Assembly: GCA_949987705.1 (NCBI GenBank)
Contig: OX465286.1
Location: 17,373,676 to 17,437,675, forward strand
DNA length: 64,000 bases
Source: Thereva unica
Lineage: Eukaryota; Arthropoda; Insecta; Diptera; Therevidae
Direction: 5' to 3'
Below the pieces are notes generated by a model. The model saw only the letters and a list, made by a program, of their open reading frames with translations, was not told the DNA's origin and made no database searches. Shown here in pieces: positions 32,743 to 43,167 of this stretch (positions within the stretch are counted from its first letter, which is position 1; each line of letters begins with the position of its first letter). Both the position numbers and the translations under genes were made by a program.

Positions 32743-35586
32743 TTGTGCTCTTTTCTTGCATTTATGTTTCACTCTGCTGATGGAGTGCACAAACAGGGAA
32801 GACTACTAAACATCCTTTGCTCCGCTTCCTCTGGACTTAATATTTGTGTTTTAAATGCAAGAAGTCTGAAAAACAAAATGGATGAATTGAGATGGATGTT
32901 TGACCAAACGAAGTTACAAGTTCTCCTTGTGAGTGAGACTTGGTTAAAACCGGTAATTCCCTCCTCTTTTGTTTCCCTTCATAATTTCGTGTTACATCGT
33001 GTTGACCGTATTGGCCGCACTGGTGGTGGTGTTGCTGTATATGTGGCCTCTTCGATCTCCTCAAGAGTGGTCGGCAAGTCTAGTGGCTCACAATTCGAAT
33101 TTATTGCTGTTGAGGTAAAATCTGCATGTGACAAATGTGTTGTTATAAGCGTGTATTGTCCTCCCAATGCTTTCAACTCTGATATCGCTGCTGAGTTCTC
33201 CAGTCTTGTGTCTACCCTTTCTCACCACTATGAGAACATAATTGTTGCAGGTGACTTTAATGCTGATCTGCTCAAAGTCAATGCTCGTGCGAATGCCCTT
33301 AGATATTTATTTGAGTCATTGGACTTGCATATTCTAAATCATCTGCCAACATTTCTAAATTGTCAAAACCCATCCTTGCTTGATATCCTAGCTGCTACCT
33401 GCACTGATGCAGTGCTAAAGCATCATCAAATTTCCCCTCCTAGTTTTCTGGATCATGACCTATTATTCCTTTCCGTTCGGTTCTCTCTGCTCGCGCCCTC
33501 TGCGTCTATTTCGTATACTTTTCGTGACTTTAGTAACATCAATCCTGATCAACTGTCCGTAGCTGTTTCCACCATGCCTTGGGATGCTATCTATCATACT
33601 ACTTGCGTTGACACTAAAGTAAGTTTGCTGACTTTATTTACTCAATCCTTGTTTGATCAATGTGTGCCGCTAGTCACAAGAAACCGCAGGCCATATTCGG
33701 CTTGTCCTTGGTTTTCTGGCGAAATCCGTGACTTGATAAGTCAGCGAGAGTGCATGTACAGGCGTTATCGCAAGACTAGGATTCTTAGATATCTCAATGC
33801 TTATAAACAGCTTCGCAACCTCGTCACTAGCAAGGTCAAATCACGAAAACGTAGTTTTTATGCGCGTAAGCTTGATCCCTCTTTAAACTCCAAGCAACTC
33901 TGGTCCAATCTTCGCTCGCTGGGCATAAATGCTACTGCACCTTCCCCTGTTGATATCGATGTAGACCTCCTAAATGCCTCATTCATTCAATCCCCTCCTG
34001 CTTCCTCTATCTCCCGATCTTTCTCAGTTCTTCCACATAGTACTGATGGCTTTTACTTTCGCTGTGTGGACCCCTCAGAAGTTATTAAAATACTCCTCTC
34101 TATTTCCTCCAACTGCGTCGGTTTTGATGAAATATCTCCACGCTTTTTTAAGCTCCTCGCCCCTTTAATTTTGGATGTCATCACGCATGTTTTTAATTAC
34201 TGCCTGACTACTTCCCAAGTTCCCTTGTTGTGGAAAAAGGCCATAGTGATCCCTTTACCGAAAAAATCTTCTCCTGCAGATATCTCAGATTTCCGTCCCA
34301 TTAGCATTCTTCCTTTCCTTGCAAAAGCCTTTGAGAAAATTCTTTACATCCAAGTCCTGTGCTACCTTGAATCTAATAGCTTTATTTCGAAATATCAATC
34401 TGGTTTCCGTAAAAATCATAGTTGTGAAACCGCTATACTAAAGGTAACAACTGACATTCGTTCTGCGCTTGATAAAGGCGACGTTGCAATATTAGTGCTT
34501 CTTGATTTCTCGAAAGCCTTTGACTCGGTGGTGCATGCGATATTACTTTCCAAACTAAGTGAGCGCTATCATTTCTCTTCGTCTGCTACACGGCTTTTCT
34601 CCTCTTTGCTATCTAACCGTTTTCAGTGTGTTCGTCATAATAATGTTATCTCCTCTTTTCTACAAGTGCCTTCTGGTGTTCCTCAAGGTTCAATTCTTGG
34701 TCCCCTACTATTTTCATTGTATATCAATGACCTACCTTTTACTATCGGCCACTGTTCCTTTCATCTATATGCTGATGATCTCCAACTGTATACCTCTTGC
34801 CCTTCTTGCCAAATTGATTCTTGTATTTCTGACCTGAATAGCACTCTCTCACGAATAAATGAGTGGAGTGCTCTCAATTTCCTTAAATTAAACCCTAAAA
34901 AATCACAAGTACTTGTGCTTAGTCGTCTTTCTACACTGCCCGACAGAATGCCACTCATTTGTCTGGGTAACATTCCTCTTCCCATTGTTGATCGGGTCCA
35001 TAATCTTGGCATTGCTATTAATGCTAAACTGACCTGCTGTGATCAAGTCTCACTAATGCTCTCCAAGATTTATGGGACTTTACGCAAGCTCCGGCTTCAT
35101 GGCAGTCTCCTATCACCCACTATACGTTCAAAGCTTGTAAAATCTCTCATTCTTCCGCATTTCCTCTATGGCTCTCTAGTTTACATTGTGTATGATTCGT
35201 CCTGCCGTGAAAGACTTAATGTTGCATTCAATGATTGCTTACGCTTTATCTTCCACCTGAGAAGGTCAGATCATATATCATCTGTTCGGAATTCACTAAT
35301 AGGCTGTGACCTCTTTTGTTTTATCGATATTATGGCGCTAGCTCTTCTACATAAAGTATTTTATGCTAAAAGCCCTTCTTACCTTTCCGACTTCCTTACA
35401 CCCTTGCAAACCTTGAGATCACTCAAATTCCTTATTCCATCTCATCTGTCTCGAATTGGTAGTCGTTCCTTTTTTGTGCACGCGATTAGACTCTGGAATG
35501 ATCTTCCCCCTTCTTTACAAAGAATTAGCACGGTCACCATTTTCAGGAAACAAGTTTCTCTTCTTCTCTCCACCTCTTCTCTCTAG
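32743..35586 (+). CDS. LINE ORF2: AP-endonuclease and reverse transcriptase
   Basis: A 947-residue ORF without interruption. Endonuclease motifs: LNARSLKNKMDEL (about residue 37), SETWL (63), GGGVAVYV, VYCPPN, AGDFNAD (169) and FLDHDLLFLSV (about 237), i.e. the catalytic Asn, Glu, Asp and His are present. RT motifs: IPLPKKSSPADISDFRPISI (about 505), YQSGFRKNHSCETAI, LLDFSKAFDSV (587), SGVPQGSILGPLLF (644) and YADDLQLY (675) with both Asp of the active site. The C-terminus has LWNDLPPSLQR, typical of CR1/L2. No RNase H. The first Met (32743) or the one at 32764 may start translation. The enzyme nicks DNA and copies its RNA by target-primed reverse transcription. Confidence 0.92.
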   Translation: MCSFLAFMFHSADGVHKQGRLLNILCSASSGLNICVLNARSLKNKMDELRWMFDQTKLQVLLVSETWLKPVIPSSFVSLHNFVLHRVDRIGRTGGGVAVYVASSISSRVVGKSSGSQFEFIAVEVKSACDKCVVISVYCPPNAFNSDIAAEFSSLVSTLSHHYENIIVAGDFNADLLKVNARANALRYLFESLDLHILNHLPTFLNCQNPSLLDILAATCTDAVLKHHQISPPSFLDHDLLFLSVRFSLLAPSASISYTFRDFSNINPDQLSVAVSTMPWDAIYHTTCVDTKVSLLTLFTQSLFDQCVPLVTRNRRPYSACPWFSGEIRDLISQRECMYRRYRKTRILRYLNAYKQLRNLVTSKVKSRKRSFYARKLDPSLNSKQLWSNLRSLGINATAPSPVDIDVDLLNASFIQSPPASSISRSFSVLPHSTDGFYFRCVDPSEVIKILLSISSNCVGFDEISPRFFKLLAPLILDVITHVFNYCLTTSQVPLLWKKAIVIPLPKKSSPADISDFRPISILPFLAKAFEKILYIQVLCYLESNSFISKYQSGFRKNHSCETAILKVTTDIRSALDKGDVAILVLLDFSKAFDSVVHAILLSKLSERYHFSSSATRLFSSLLSNRFQCVRHNNVISSFLQVPSGVPQGSILGPLLFSLYINDLPFTIGHCSFHLYADDLQLYTSCPSCQIDSCISDLNSTLSRINEWSALNFLKLNPKKSQVLVLSRLSTLPDRMPLICLGNIPLPIVDRVHNLGIAINAKLTCCDQVSLMLSKIYGTLRKLRLHGSLLSPTIRSKLVKSLILPHFLYGSLVYIVYDSSCRERLNVAFNDCLRFIFHLRRSDHISSVRNSLIGCDLFCFIDIMALALLHKVFYAKSPSYLSDFLTPLQTLRSLKFLIPSHLSRIGSRSFFVHAIRLWNDLPPSLQRISTVTIFRKQVSLLLSTSSL

Positions 35587-35796
35587 CTCTCTCTTCCCTT
35601 TACAACTTAGCTTTCTCTTTCCTCTTCTTCTTTCTAATAGCCATAACTCTAGTATGTTTAGTTTGTAAGCTTAGGTTAGTTATTTTTGCTTTTGCCTTGT
35701 TTCATTTAAAATTATTACTGTACTCTAAAAGATGTAAGTCTTGTGTACCTCCGTTTTCTTATGTACAAATAAATAAATAAATAAATAAATAAATAT

Positions 35797-37039
35797 ATTA
35801 TGCATCATTGGCCATCGTGTAATAAATCTCCTTTTATCAATGTATTTTGTGAAACAACCCAACAAAATTGTGTTAAATTGGAAAAAACAATTTCGTTTAT
35901 TTATTTCAAACAGAATTAAATATAAAAAAATTTATTCCGAAGGCTTACCAAGGCTTATAAACAGTAAAATGCAAACAAACAAACAATAATAATCTCGATG
36001 GTTTTTTTGTTGTTACATACATACATATACATACATATATAACGACATATTCTGTGTGATGGAGTAAAAAAAATAAATAAATAAATTTCTCACAATAAAA
36101 ATAAAGTATAAATAAAAAAAAAAAATTTTTTTTCTCGGTAACTCTAGAAGCTGTTAACTTTACCCCAAGGGAAATTCCGTTAAAACAGGGAAAAACCATT
36201 AAACCGCCCAGAAAAAAATATCTTCTTTCCTTCGCATTGCTTGCCCTACCCCACACAGGCCCAATCCACACACCCTTGACACATAAAAGCATCCCCCCTC
36301 CTCCATCCCCTTCTATAATACTTATACATCACTGTATCTGCACATAATTTTTTCGGCTGTTAAAATAACTTTATTTTTAAATATAAAAAAAAAACGGAAA
36401 ATCCCCATTTAAAAAAAAAAGAAACAGGAAAAATACGGAAAAATATATTTTATTTTTTTCTGTAAGCCTTTAATGGAAGGGGTACAAAAAAAAAGAATAT
36501 AATAATAAAAAAATCGCGACCCGTTAAGAAGCTTACAGTTCAAGGATATACTTTTTTTTAAATATATATCGACCGCCAAAAAGTGGCCATTAAACTATCG
36601 TTATCCTTTCCTGAAAAGAATCGCATATTTCACGCTGTTTAAGAGGGTGCCAGCGCAGGGAGAGAGGCTAAGTGGTAAAGGTAAATGGGGAGATTACACT
36701 TAAAAAAAAGAGTGGGGCGTACAAAGTCTACAAGAGCAAGAGAAGTGGATGGATAGATGGATGGGACTCTGTAGAATGGTGTGAGAAATCGTTACAAGGA
36801 TTTTTATGATACCATTTGAAAATGTGGCTATTTAGTATAATCGATTGCATAAGAATGAAAATTGATATGCTATCATCTCTCAAATAGCCGGGGGGGGGGT
36901 TCCTTATTCCATTTGGTTATAGGCAGAGCACAATGGCAGAGAAGAGAGAAGGCTACAGGAGTTTCTGTAAAGAGGTTAGACATTATAACAAAGTTTAGAG
37001 TATTGAAAAAAAACCAAGGTCCATGGTTGTTCTGTGATC
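35797..37039. other. Non-coding AT-rich sequence
   Basis: It contains AAAT-rich stretches, T-runs, a (CATA)n stretch near 36017-36040 and G10 at 36890-36899. Short open frames have no domain. No transposon ends recognised. Confidence 0.5.
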
Positions 37040-37345
37040 CGATCATGGGTGCTGACCTCTTGGATGGGAGAAGAACGACTTAACGGCTAGATTACTGAGG
37101 ATGGGTAAGAAAGGATTAAGAATAAGCTTGGGGTTACGAGGAGTCGCTAGGATAGTGAAGGCAATAGCGATGAAACCTGCGTTTGACTTCTTGGATGTTG
37201 CAGCAGTTCGAAAATATTGACTCAAATACATTGGTCCACAGTCGAGTTGTTCCATTTTTTTTATGTCAAGCATGGTCAAGCTTAGGAATCACCCTTTGTA
37301 CCACTAGACCGTCATGTCGTTCAACTCATGGTGCAATGACTAGTA
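37040..37345 (-). mobile_element. LINE family A 3' fragments
   Basis: On the minus strand 37345-37250 matches the family A 3' end (GACGGTCTAGTGGTACAAAG, TTCCTAAGCTT, ACAT plus A-run; compare 45160-45218). It is followed by a separate piece, 37250-37040, matching the RT C-terminus (TGGAACAACTCGACTGTGG, compare the 3.1 kb copy). The order, tail before coding end, means two independent or rearranged fragments. Confidence 0.65.
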
Positions 37346-37415
37346 GTAGGTTAGGTTAGATTAGGTTAGATATGTCTGAGCTGTTGGTTTAAGCTCATAC
37401 ACTTAGGTCAGAAGG
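37346..37415 (-). mobile_element. 3' end of an RNase-H LINE, tail part
   Basis: Minus-strand 3'UTR ending in AACCTAATCTAACCTAACC-type repeats (37350-37371). It is continuous with 39639-40410 once the hAT-type element 37416-39638 is removed. The tail only superficially resembles a telomeric repeat. Confidence 0.6.
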
Positions 37416-38059
37416 CAGAGCCGGCTTTAGGTATTTTGGCGCCCCGGGCGAGATATTTGTATGCGCCCTTAACTTTTTAGACATTTCTTTTCGGTAGATT
37501 ACCTATGCACAAATTATACAATAACCCGAGTAAAAATAAAAGCTGGCATAACAACGACCAAACACTGGCCACTTGGGAGTACATAAGGGTTTGGGACGGC
37601 CAAACGTAAGGTTTAAATGGCCGAGAACTGAGCTATTCACACGGGCATACGACGGCAAATTTGAACTAAAAAAGAATATGCACCTAATACATTGTTGAAT
37701 GTGCTTTTTGTGAGAGGCGTGTATAGAATTTTTTGTTTAAAGGATTTTTTTTTGTTGGGTGAGAAGCATATACAACATTTGTTGACGGACTCGTTCTTTG
37801 CATATTCTGTCCGATGAGGGTATTCCTTAAACATTTGTATATGCCTATGGCATCGAACTTGATTCTATGGGACACGAACAAGCACGAAATAAGCACTTCC
37901 CTCCTTTGTGACAGCGGCATGAAATCCATTTTCTCGAATCTGTCCATGGAAGGCAGAAAGGGGCTAAAATCGCGCGGGTCGTGTAGGTTTCTCAGAGCGA
38001 AGAGGAGAAATTTCTTCTATACTGTTTTCAACCTACCACTACTTACCTGATTGGAGGAT

Positions 38060-39510
38060 GATACAGGTCGCCTGCTGCCATGTTTATTCTACATTGTCAA
38101 CCGCTGCTTCTGAGCTTATAGATGCCAATTTCCTCTCAACCATGATGACGGCTCGTTCATCTAAGCGCTCGCAGAGCTCTTTATCGGAGTCAGCCTCTTC
38201 GTTAGATGAAGCCGTTTTGGAAACCTTTATCCATGCCTATCTTAGTCCAAAATGGAGTTTATAATCAACTCTTCCGAGCCACTCTATGCACTCGTCGTAC
38301 CGGTGTTTTACTATTTCTTTGGGGTTGCCCGGCATTGAGTAAATTTTAGTTGTCCATAGGGATGTCCCGATTGTGGCGTTGAAGCTACTCAGCAATTTGT
38401 CTGGCTTTGCTTCCATTTTTGGGAGCCAGATCCTCGCTCTTGGTATTTTGGTAATATCTCTCCCCTTTCATCCCTCCCTTTTGGTTATATCTCTCCCCGG
38501 AGTCAAAAGGGAGCAGCGGCACTTCTGACGACCAGGGCCGGAGTTTGAATATTTTGCGCCCGGTGCAGTATGCCATATTTCGCCCCTATCATTTCTGTTC
38601 GTTTTTTGAACGCAGTGAAGGGCAATGCAAAAAGATAACCACTCTGTTGAGTTCCTTTAATATATGAAAATGAAGGTACGAGAAAACTTTTTAATTTTTT
38701 TCTGAAATAGCGCCCGGTGCAAATACATCAATTGCCTTGTCCAATCAGGATTTGCTTCGCGATCTTGCTTTTGCGCTGAGACTGCTTGCGCTTTAACTTC
38801 AGAAAACTCTCCTGATAATGCTGTTTAATGTTCCAGGATGCTTTTCGGTGTTAGCTGCACTTCCATAACTAATTCCAGCACAATCCTGGGCTCCAAAAAT
38901 CATATAGTACTATAAACTCGAATCTCCATAATAAAGGTCTCTATGACATTCTCCAAGCCTTCATATTTCGAAGGATAATAGGTGGTCACTGATCAGTAAG
39001 TATTAGTTTCTACTGTAGAATCTTACATAAAAAAACAGCCCACTTAACAGCCTTCCTGGACTTTCTCGCCGAAATAGTGATCTATAATAGTACGACTAGT
39101 ACGAATTACAAATCAAGAACTATGGTACCGTGCCAGCCAAGAAAGATTAGACGACGAAATCAGGCGAACTAAGTGGAATTGGATTGGATCACCAATTTTA
39201 TTTTAAATTTTTTTCAAATTTTCATTTTTGAAATTGCGCCCGGTGCAAGTGCACCATTTGCACCTATGAAAGCACCGCCCCTGCTGACGACTCTTACCTC
39301 ATCACGAACTCCATGAATATCCCTGATATTTTGGTCTTGATGTCGGAGAAGGTCCGGGAGTGTGCTGCTACTAGAATTGGCATAGGTTAGTGCCACTAGA
39401 AGGTGGTCCTTCACTACTTCGCTCATTGTCCTGATACCCGTTGAGCCTGATTGTTGGGTTCCTGAAGTTGAAACATCCCGAACTATTGTTGGTCTTGAGA
39501 GCTTTTTCCT
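38060..39510 (-). pseudogene. DUF4780-like reading frame, second copy, split by a hAT-type element
   Basis: Minus-strand 39510-39292 encodes a segment with MSEVVKDHLLVALTYANSSS, matching the 13.4 kb copy. After the insert, 38524-38060 continues with FNATIGTSLWTTKIYSMPGN, then KHRYDECIEWLGRVDYKLHF, then KTASSNEEADSDKELCERLD and VERKLASISSEAAVDNVE. Nucleotide identity to 13155-13610 is obvious by eye. Stops and shifts are present. The domain name is tentative, as for the first copy. Confidence 0.5.
38533..39283. mobile_element. hAT-type non-autonomous element (inner), family H
   Basis: The start CAGGGCCGGAGTTTG and end CACCGCCCCTG are flanked by a perfect CTGACGAC duplication (38525-38532, 39284-39291). 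Its right end matches the left end of 30166-31226 at about nine bases in ten (TTTGCACCTATGAAAGCACC against its complement), so they are one family in opposite orientation. It inserted into the DUF4780-like cargo of the outer element, so it is the youngest layer here. Confidence 0.9.
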
Positions 39511-39638
39511 TTTTGGTAATTATTTGAAGGCTATCTTCACGGGAATGAATTAACACATTATTGGATCGCAGCGGCGCCCCTAGGACATGGCGCCCTCGGG
39601 CGATCGCCCGGGTTCGCCCACCCCTAAAGCCGGTACTG

Positions 39639-40410
39639 TCAGAAGGATAGGCCCATTGTGATGCCATAGTGATCCCACTTTAAACCTGATGTTCAAATGT
39701 CGTTTCTTCGCTAAAACCATCTCGAGGAAGTAATGAAGTTGCGGGATCCCAATCTTCGAGATTTCCACAAGGGTGCTTAGAAAGGGCTCGCCAAATGTGG
39801 TTAACTTTATTCTGCTTAGGGCCGGACAGTGACAGTCCCCCCCAGTACTCCCACCATAACTGAGAGGTCTTGTCTCCCGAGGCTCAGTAATAAGGTGGTC
39901 CGCCTGAGATCATAGGAGGGCCAGGTTAATTTGGCCAAAGTGCATTTGTTAAGATCCCTTCAATGCTTTTTCGCTTGTGTCATTGTGTGTTGCTTGCATC
40001 GGAGTTTAAAGGTGGCCCAAGGTATACCAACTCTTTCCTTTTCTGGAAGGAGAGTAGCGGTCATGCCTCTCCTAGCCAGTTCGTCAGCTTTACAATTTCC
40101 CTCTATATTTCGGTGACCGGGCACCCATACGAGGAGGGTCCTGAACTGTTGAGCCATCTCGTTAAGAGATCTGCGACATTAAGAGGTAATTCTAGAGCTG
40201 TTTGTGCAGGAGCGCAGGGCTTTCAGAGTCGCCTTACTGTCTGAGTAGATGTAGACACTCCGGTTCCTATCCCCTTGCTGGTTGATTTGCAGAACAGCCT
40301 CTTGTATGGCTAGAACCTCCACTTGGTATACACTGCAGTGATCGGGTAGTCGGAGACGGAGACTTCAATCTCAAGTTCTGGGGAAAATACTCCTCCTCCC
40401 ACTCGTGTTC
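39639..40410 (-). pseudogene. RNase-H LINE fragment (3' part)
   Basis: From about 40410 down: VSVSDYPITAVYT, then VEVLAIQEAVLQINQQ and SVYIYSDSKATLKAL, which carry RNase H acidic residues. In another frame LVWVPGHRNIEGNCKADELA supplies the His/Asp end of RNase H. Then comes a C-terminal GRQDLSVMVGVLGG-like segment and 3'UTR. This matches RNase H LINEs of the I/R1/LOA group. It is 5'-truncated at about 40410, frameshifted, and split by the hAT-type nest. Confidence 0.8.
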
Positions 40411-40993
40411 TAATTGAATTTGTACTCTTTTATTCAGGTGTTCGGCAATTAGAAGCCAAATGCGGCAAATAAATTCCTCTATTTCTTTTGAAGTTTTTAC
40501 AACAAAAACATATGGTCCTTCGAGCCGGATTAGTTTAATATGCAACAAAACTCGTCCGATGAATTCCTTTATTTTCTGAGGTTTTTGATACAAAAACAAT
40601 ATCCGGAACTAGTGATTTTGTAAAATTTTAATTTTTACTATTTTTAAAAAATTTGGAAAGGTCCAAAAACAAGGCTAAAAAAAATTGTTTTTTTTTTTTT
40701 TTTTTTCAAATCATGATAATTTTTGCAAAAAAATTTTTTTTTTGCATAGTCCGGGCTAAAGCGACGTCTTTACTCATCAAGAATATGTTGGGGTTTTTTT
40801 CGGAGCACTACAAGGGTTGGAAACATGTCGACCAGGACGCTCTATTAATTTTTTAGCTTCCACTTTAAGTGTGTAACGGTTACACTGTAACCCTTTTAAT
40901 TTTTAATTTTGTTTTTGGATTTTTTTTGTTGTGTTCGTTAAAAATCAATAAACAGCGTGTAAAAATTCGATAGTAAAAATATTTATATTTATT
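40411..40993. other. Non-coding AT-rich sequence
   Basis: Long T runs near 40687 and 40733. No gene recognised. A short inverted pair (CGGCAAATAAATTCCTC / GATGAATTCCTTTATTT region) is not convincing. Confidence 0.45.
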
Positions 40994-41265
40994 TTGTTAT
41001 TCGATTCGAAAAAATGTCTAAAAATTAGGCCTCTACAAGAAAATGCTAATAATAAAATAAGGATGAAAGTTCGTTCTCGACACAGCAATAGCAAGACATA
41101 TCAATGTTTTATTGAATACGAACCAAATATGAACAACTATAAGGTCATAAAGAGATACGCCTGTGATTGTCCTAATGGAAATAGGACTATAGGTTGTTGC
41201 TTACATGTAGCATCAATAATTTATTATTTGTCACATGGCGGGTACAAATCGAAAATCATCGCTGG
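40994..41265 (+). pseudogene. SWIM zinc-finger protein fragment
   Basis: The frame reads KIRMKVRSRHSNSKTYQCFI, EYEPNMNNYKVIKRYACDC, then PNGNRTIGCCLHVASIIYYL. The C-x-C...C-x-H spacing is a SWIM zinc finger, found in MuDR-type and other transposon-linked proteins and in many insect genomic proteins of unknown role. The frame is truncated on the right where a long-TIR element begins (41262) and has no visible N-terminal domain. It may be part of a DNA transposon protein or a captured host gene fragment. Confidence 0.6.
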
Positions 41266-43167
41266 AAATTCTACCAAACAGCACCGATTTGCACCAAAAT
41301 TTGGCTGTAGGTTCTACTTCCCCTCTTCTTCAAAGTTGTCAATATACCGGGGGTTGCTTTTACCCTGGGGGTAGGCCCAACCCCTTCTCGGGGGTGAATT
41401 TTTTTTATTAAAAATAAGTATGGGAATGGATAGATTGACTAATTCTAAGCAACATTTGTTATGTAAAGTTTTTACTGCAAGTCAATACTTTTCGACTTAT
41501 TCGAGAGTGGAAATGTCAATTTTTTAACAAAAAAACCCCGTTTTCAGACGTTTTTTCATGAATAACTCTGAAAATAAGTATTTTATGAAAAAATCATTCA
41601 GAGTAAAAATGTAGCTTATAAAAAACAAAAAAGAATACTGGGTTCAAAATATCACTAGACCCAATACTAACGGAGTAATAGCTTTTTAAAGGTTGGTTCT
41701 TCTTCGGCAAACGCCAAAATCGTAAGTTTCAACATGAAATATCCCAAAAACAATGCAATTTTTGAGGAAAACTCATGAAAATTTTTTGAACTGCTTAAAA
41801 AACTTTTATTTTGTTTTTGTTTTTTTTTTATGGAAGTTCCTAGTATCCAAATTAAGCGAGTTATGACAAAAACAAAATTGGTTCTTATTTTTTTGGCGGC
41901 AAAAAATGGTGAAAATCACCCCCTAATTACCACCCCAATTGAAAATGATTGTTACCACTTTAAAATTTACTTTATTTGTGCACTTGTAATATGCTCTATA
42001 AGTTTGGCCGGTTTACAGTGCTTAGTTTTTGAAAAATTTGAGCTTGAAGTGAAGAGAGTTTTTTTTTGTTAGTTTGCAAAAAATTGTCTTTCTTTAAAAA
42101 TAACTCAAAAACTATGAAAGATACGCTAAATTTGGTAAAGTGGAAAAATTGTAGGGTTTTTTCTAAAACTTTTGGTTTTTTTACTTTTCCTATATGATAA
42201 AAATTGAGTAAGATATGGCCGTTTCAAGTTTGCTTTGTTCGCAAATAGTAACGTTTTCAAGCTGTTTGAGCTCCAACCTTTTAAAAAATAAGAGCTTCAT
42301 TAAAAATGTATTTACATCACCTTATAGCTCTTGAAAAAACCTACAAAATGGTTTTTTGTTGAACTTGATAGCTCAAAAACTAAGCGAGTTATGGTAAAAA
42401 TACCAACTTTTACAGTTATCAAAACAGGTGTATTTTAGAAGATTTCTTCATCTTTTCAGACATTGTGAGACACACAGGCATGCGCACACAAAAAAAATGA
42501 TTTTTTGCAGCTGCAAAAAGGGTTGTGATTCAACCTCCGTTTGGCGTAGTGATGAGCAAAAATGGTCTTGTTCTTGCACATTTTGCAAGACCAAGAACAA
42601 GAACAAGACTTAGTTATGCTTGCAAGAACAAGAACAAGCAGACTAAACAAGAACAAGACTAGATTAATCTTACCTTGTTCTTGCGTTTGCTCATCACTAG
42701 TTTGGCTAAGAGTAGGACTCTTCTGCAATTCAACTTATTTAAGCAGCGGAGACAATTGTCCGAAAAATGTCCCAATTATATATCAAGAGGAAAACGAGGA
42801 GGAAGGATAAGGCAGACTTAGAAAGGAGTGAAAATGATTTTTAATTATGTTTTTTGATTTAATTAAGATCCATAATATATAAAATTTTTATTTTTCCTAT
42901 TTTTTAAATCAAATTTTAATTAGTAGGGGTTGTTTTTATATGGGTTGTTTTCGTAAGGGTTGCAACTAATAATTCATGATGCAATGATAATTTCTATCGC
43001 TTAAACGCTTGAATCTACAATTCTACAACTATTTTCGAATAGGGGTAGTTTACATCCCCAAAAAATAAAAAGCAACCCTTGACACATTGACAACTTTGAA
43101 GTAGAGGGTAAGTAAAACCCAAATCCAAATTTTGGTGCAAATTGGTGTTGTTTGGTAGGATTTCCAG
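41262..43167. mobile_element. Long-TIR DNA element, about 1.9 kb
   Basis: CTGGAAATTCTACCAAACAG (41262 on) is matched in inverted orientation at 43145-43167. Homology continues inward about 120 bp (TTTGCACCAAAATTTGG, CTTCAAAGTTGTCAAT, GGGTTGCTTTT). The interior is AT-rich. Near 42508-42810 a frame, with the 153-bp MITE removed, gives FCSCKKGCDSTSVW followed by a Cys-containing acidic C-terminus, like the Cys-rich tails of some insect transposon proteins. No target duplication seen. Confidence 0.65.
42547..42699. mobile_element. 153-bp hAT-type MITE
   Basis: TAGTGATGAGCAAA and TTTGCTCATCACTA are perfect TIRs. The flanks GTTTGGCG (42539-42546) and GTTTGGCT (42700-42707) are an 8-bp duplication with one mismatch. 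The interior is built of AAGAACAAGAACAAG-type repeats on both strands. It inserted into a Cys-rich reading frame. Confidence 0.85.

Larger units (their letters stand above)
31400..35796 (+). mobile_element. Apparently intact CR1-like non-LTR retrotransposon
   Basis: A two-ORF LINE with a 5' region (about 31400-31560, start not certain), ORF1 at 31561-32457, a 285-nt gap, ORF2 at 32743-35586 and a short 3'UTR ending in six to seven AAAT units. ORF2 carries an AP-endonuclease and a reverse transcriptase but no RNase H, and the tail is a microsatellite rather than poly(A), all fitting the CR1/L2 group. No target duplication was found, which is common in that group. Being the only element here with both frames open, it is likely the youngest LINE in the window. 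A related decayed copy lies at 45420-47163. Confidence 0.88.
37416..39638. mobile_element. hAT-type element (outer) with 8-bp target duplication
   Basis: The left end CAGAGCCGGCTTTAGG and right end CCTAAAGCCGGTACTG are inverted repeats. TCAGAAGG is duplicated exactly (37408-37415, 39639-39646). It sits in an RNase-H LINE, carries the DUF4780-like fragments on the minus strand, and is itself interrupted by the hAT-type element 38533-39283. Its ends differ from those of the 12.8 kb element with the same cargo. No transposase. Confidence 0.85.

Noticed and set aside
37350..37371. Telomeric-type TTAGG repeat
   Set aside because: It is only a few degenerate TTAGGT units forming the 3' tail of a minus-strand LINE.
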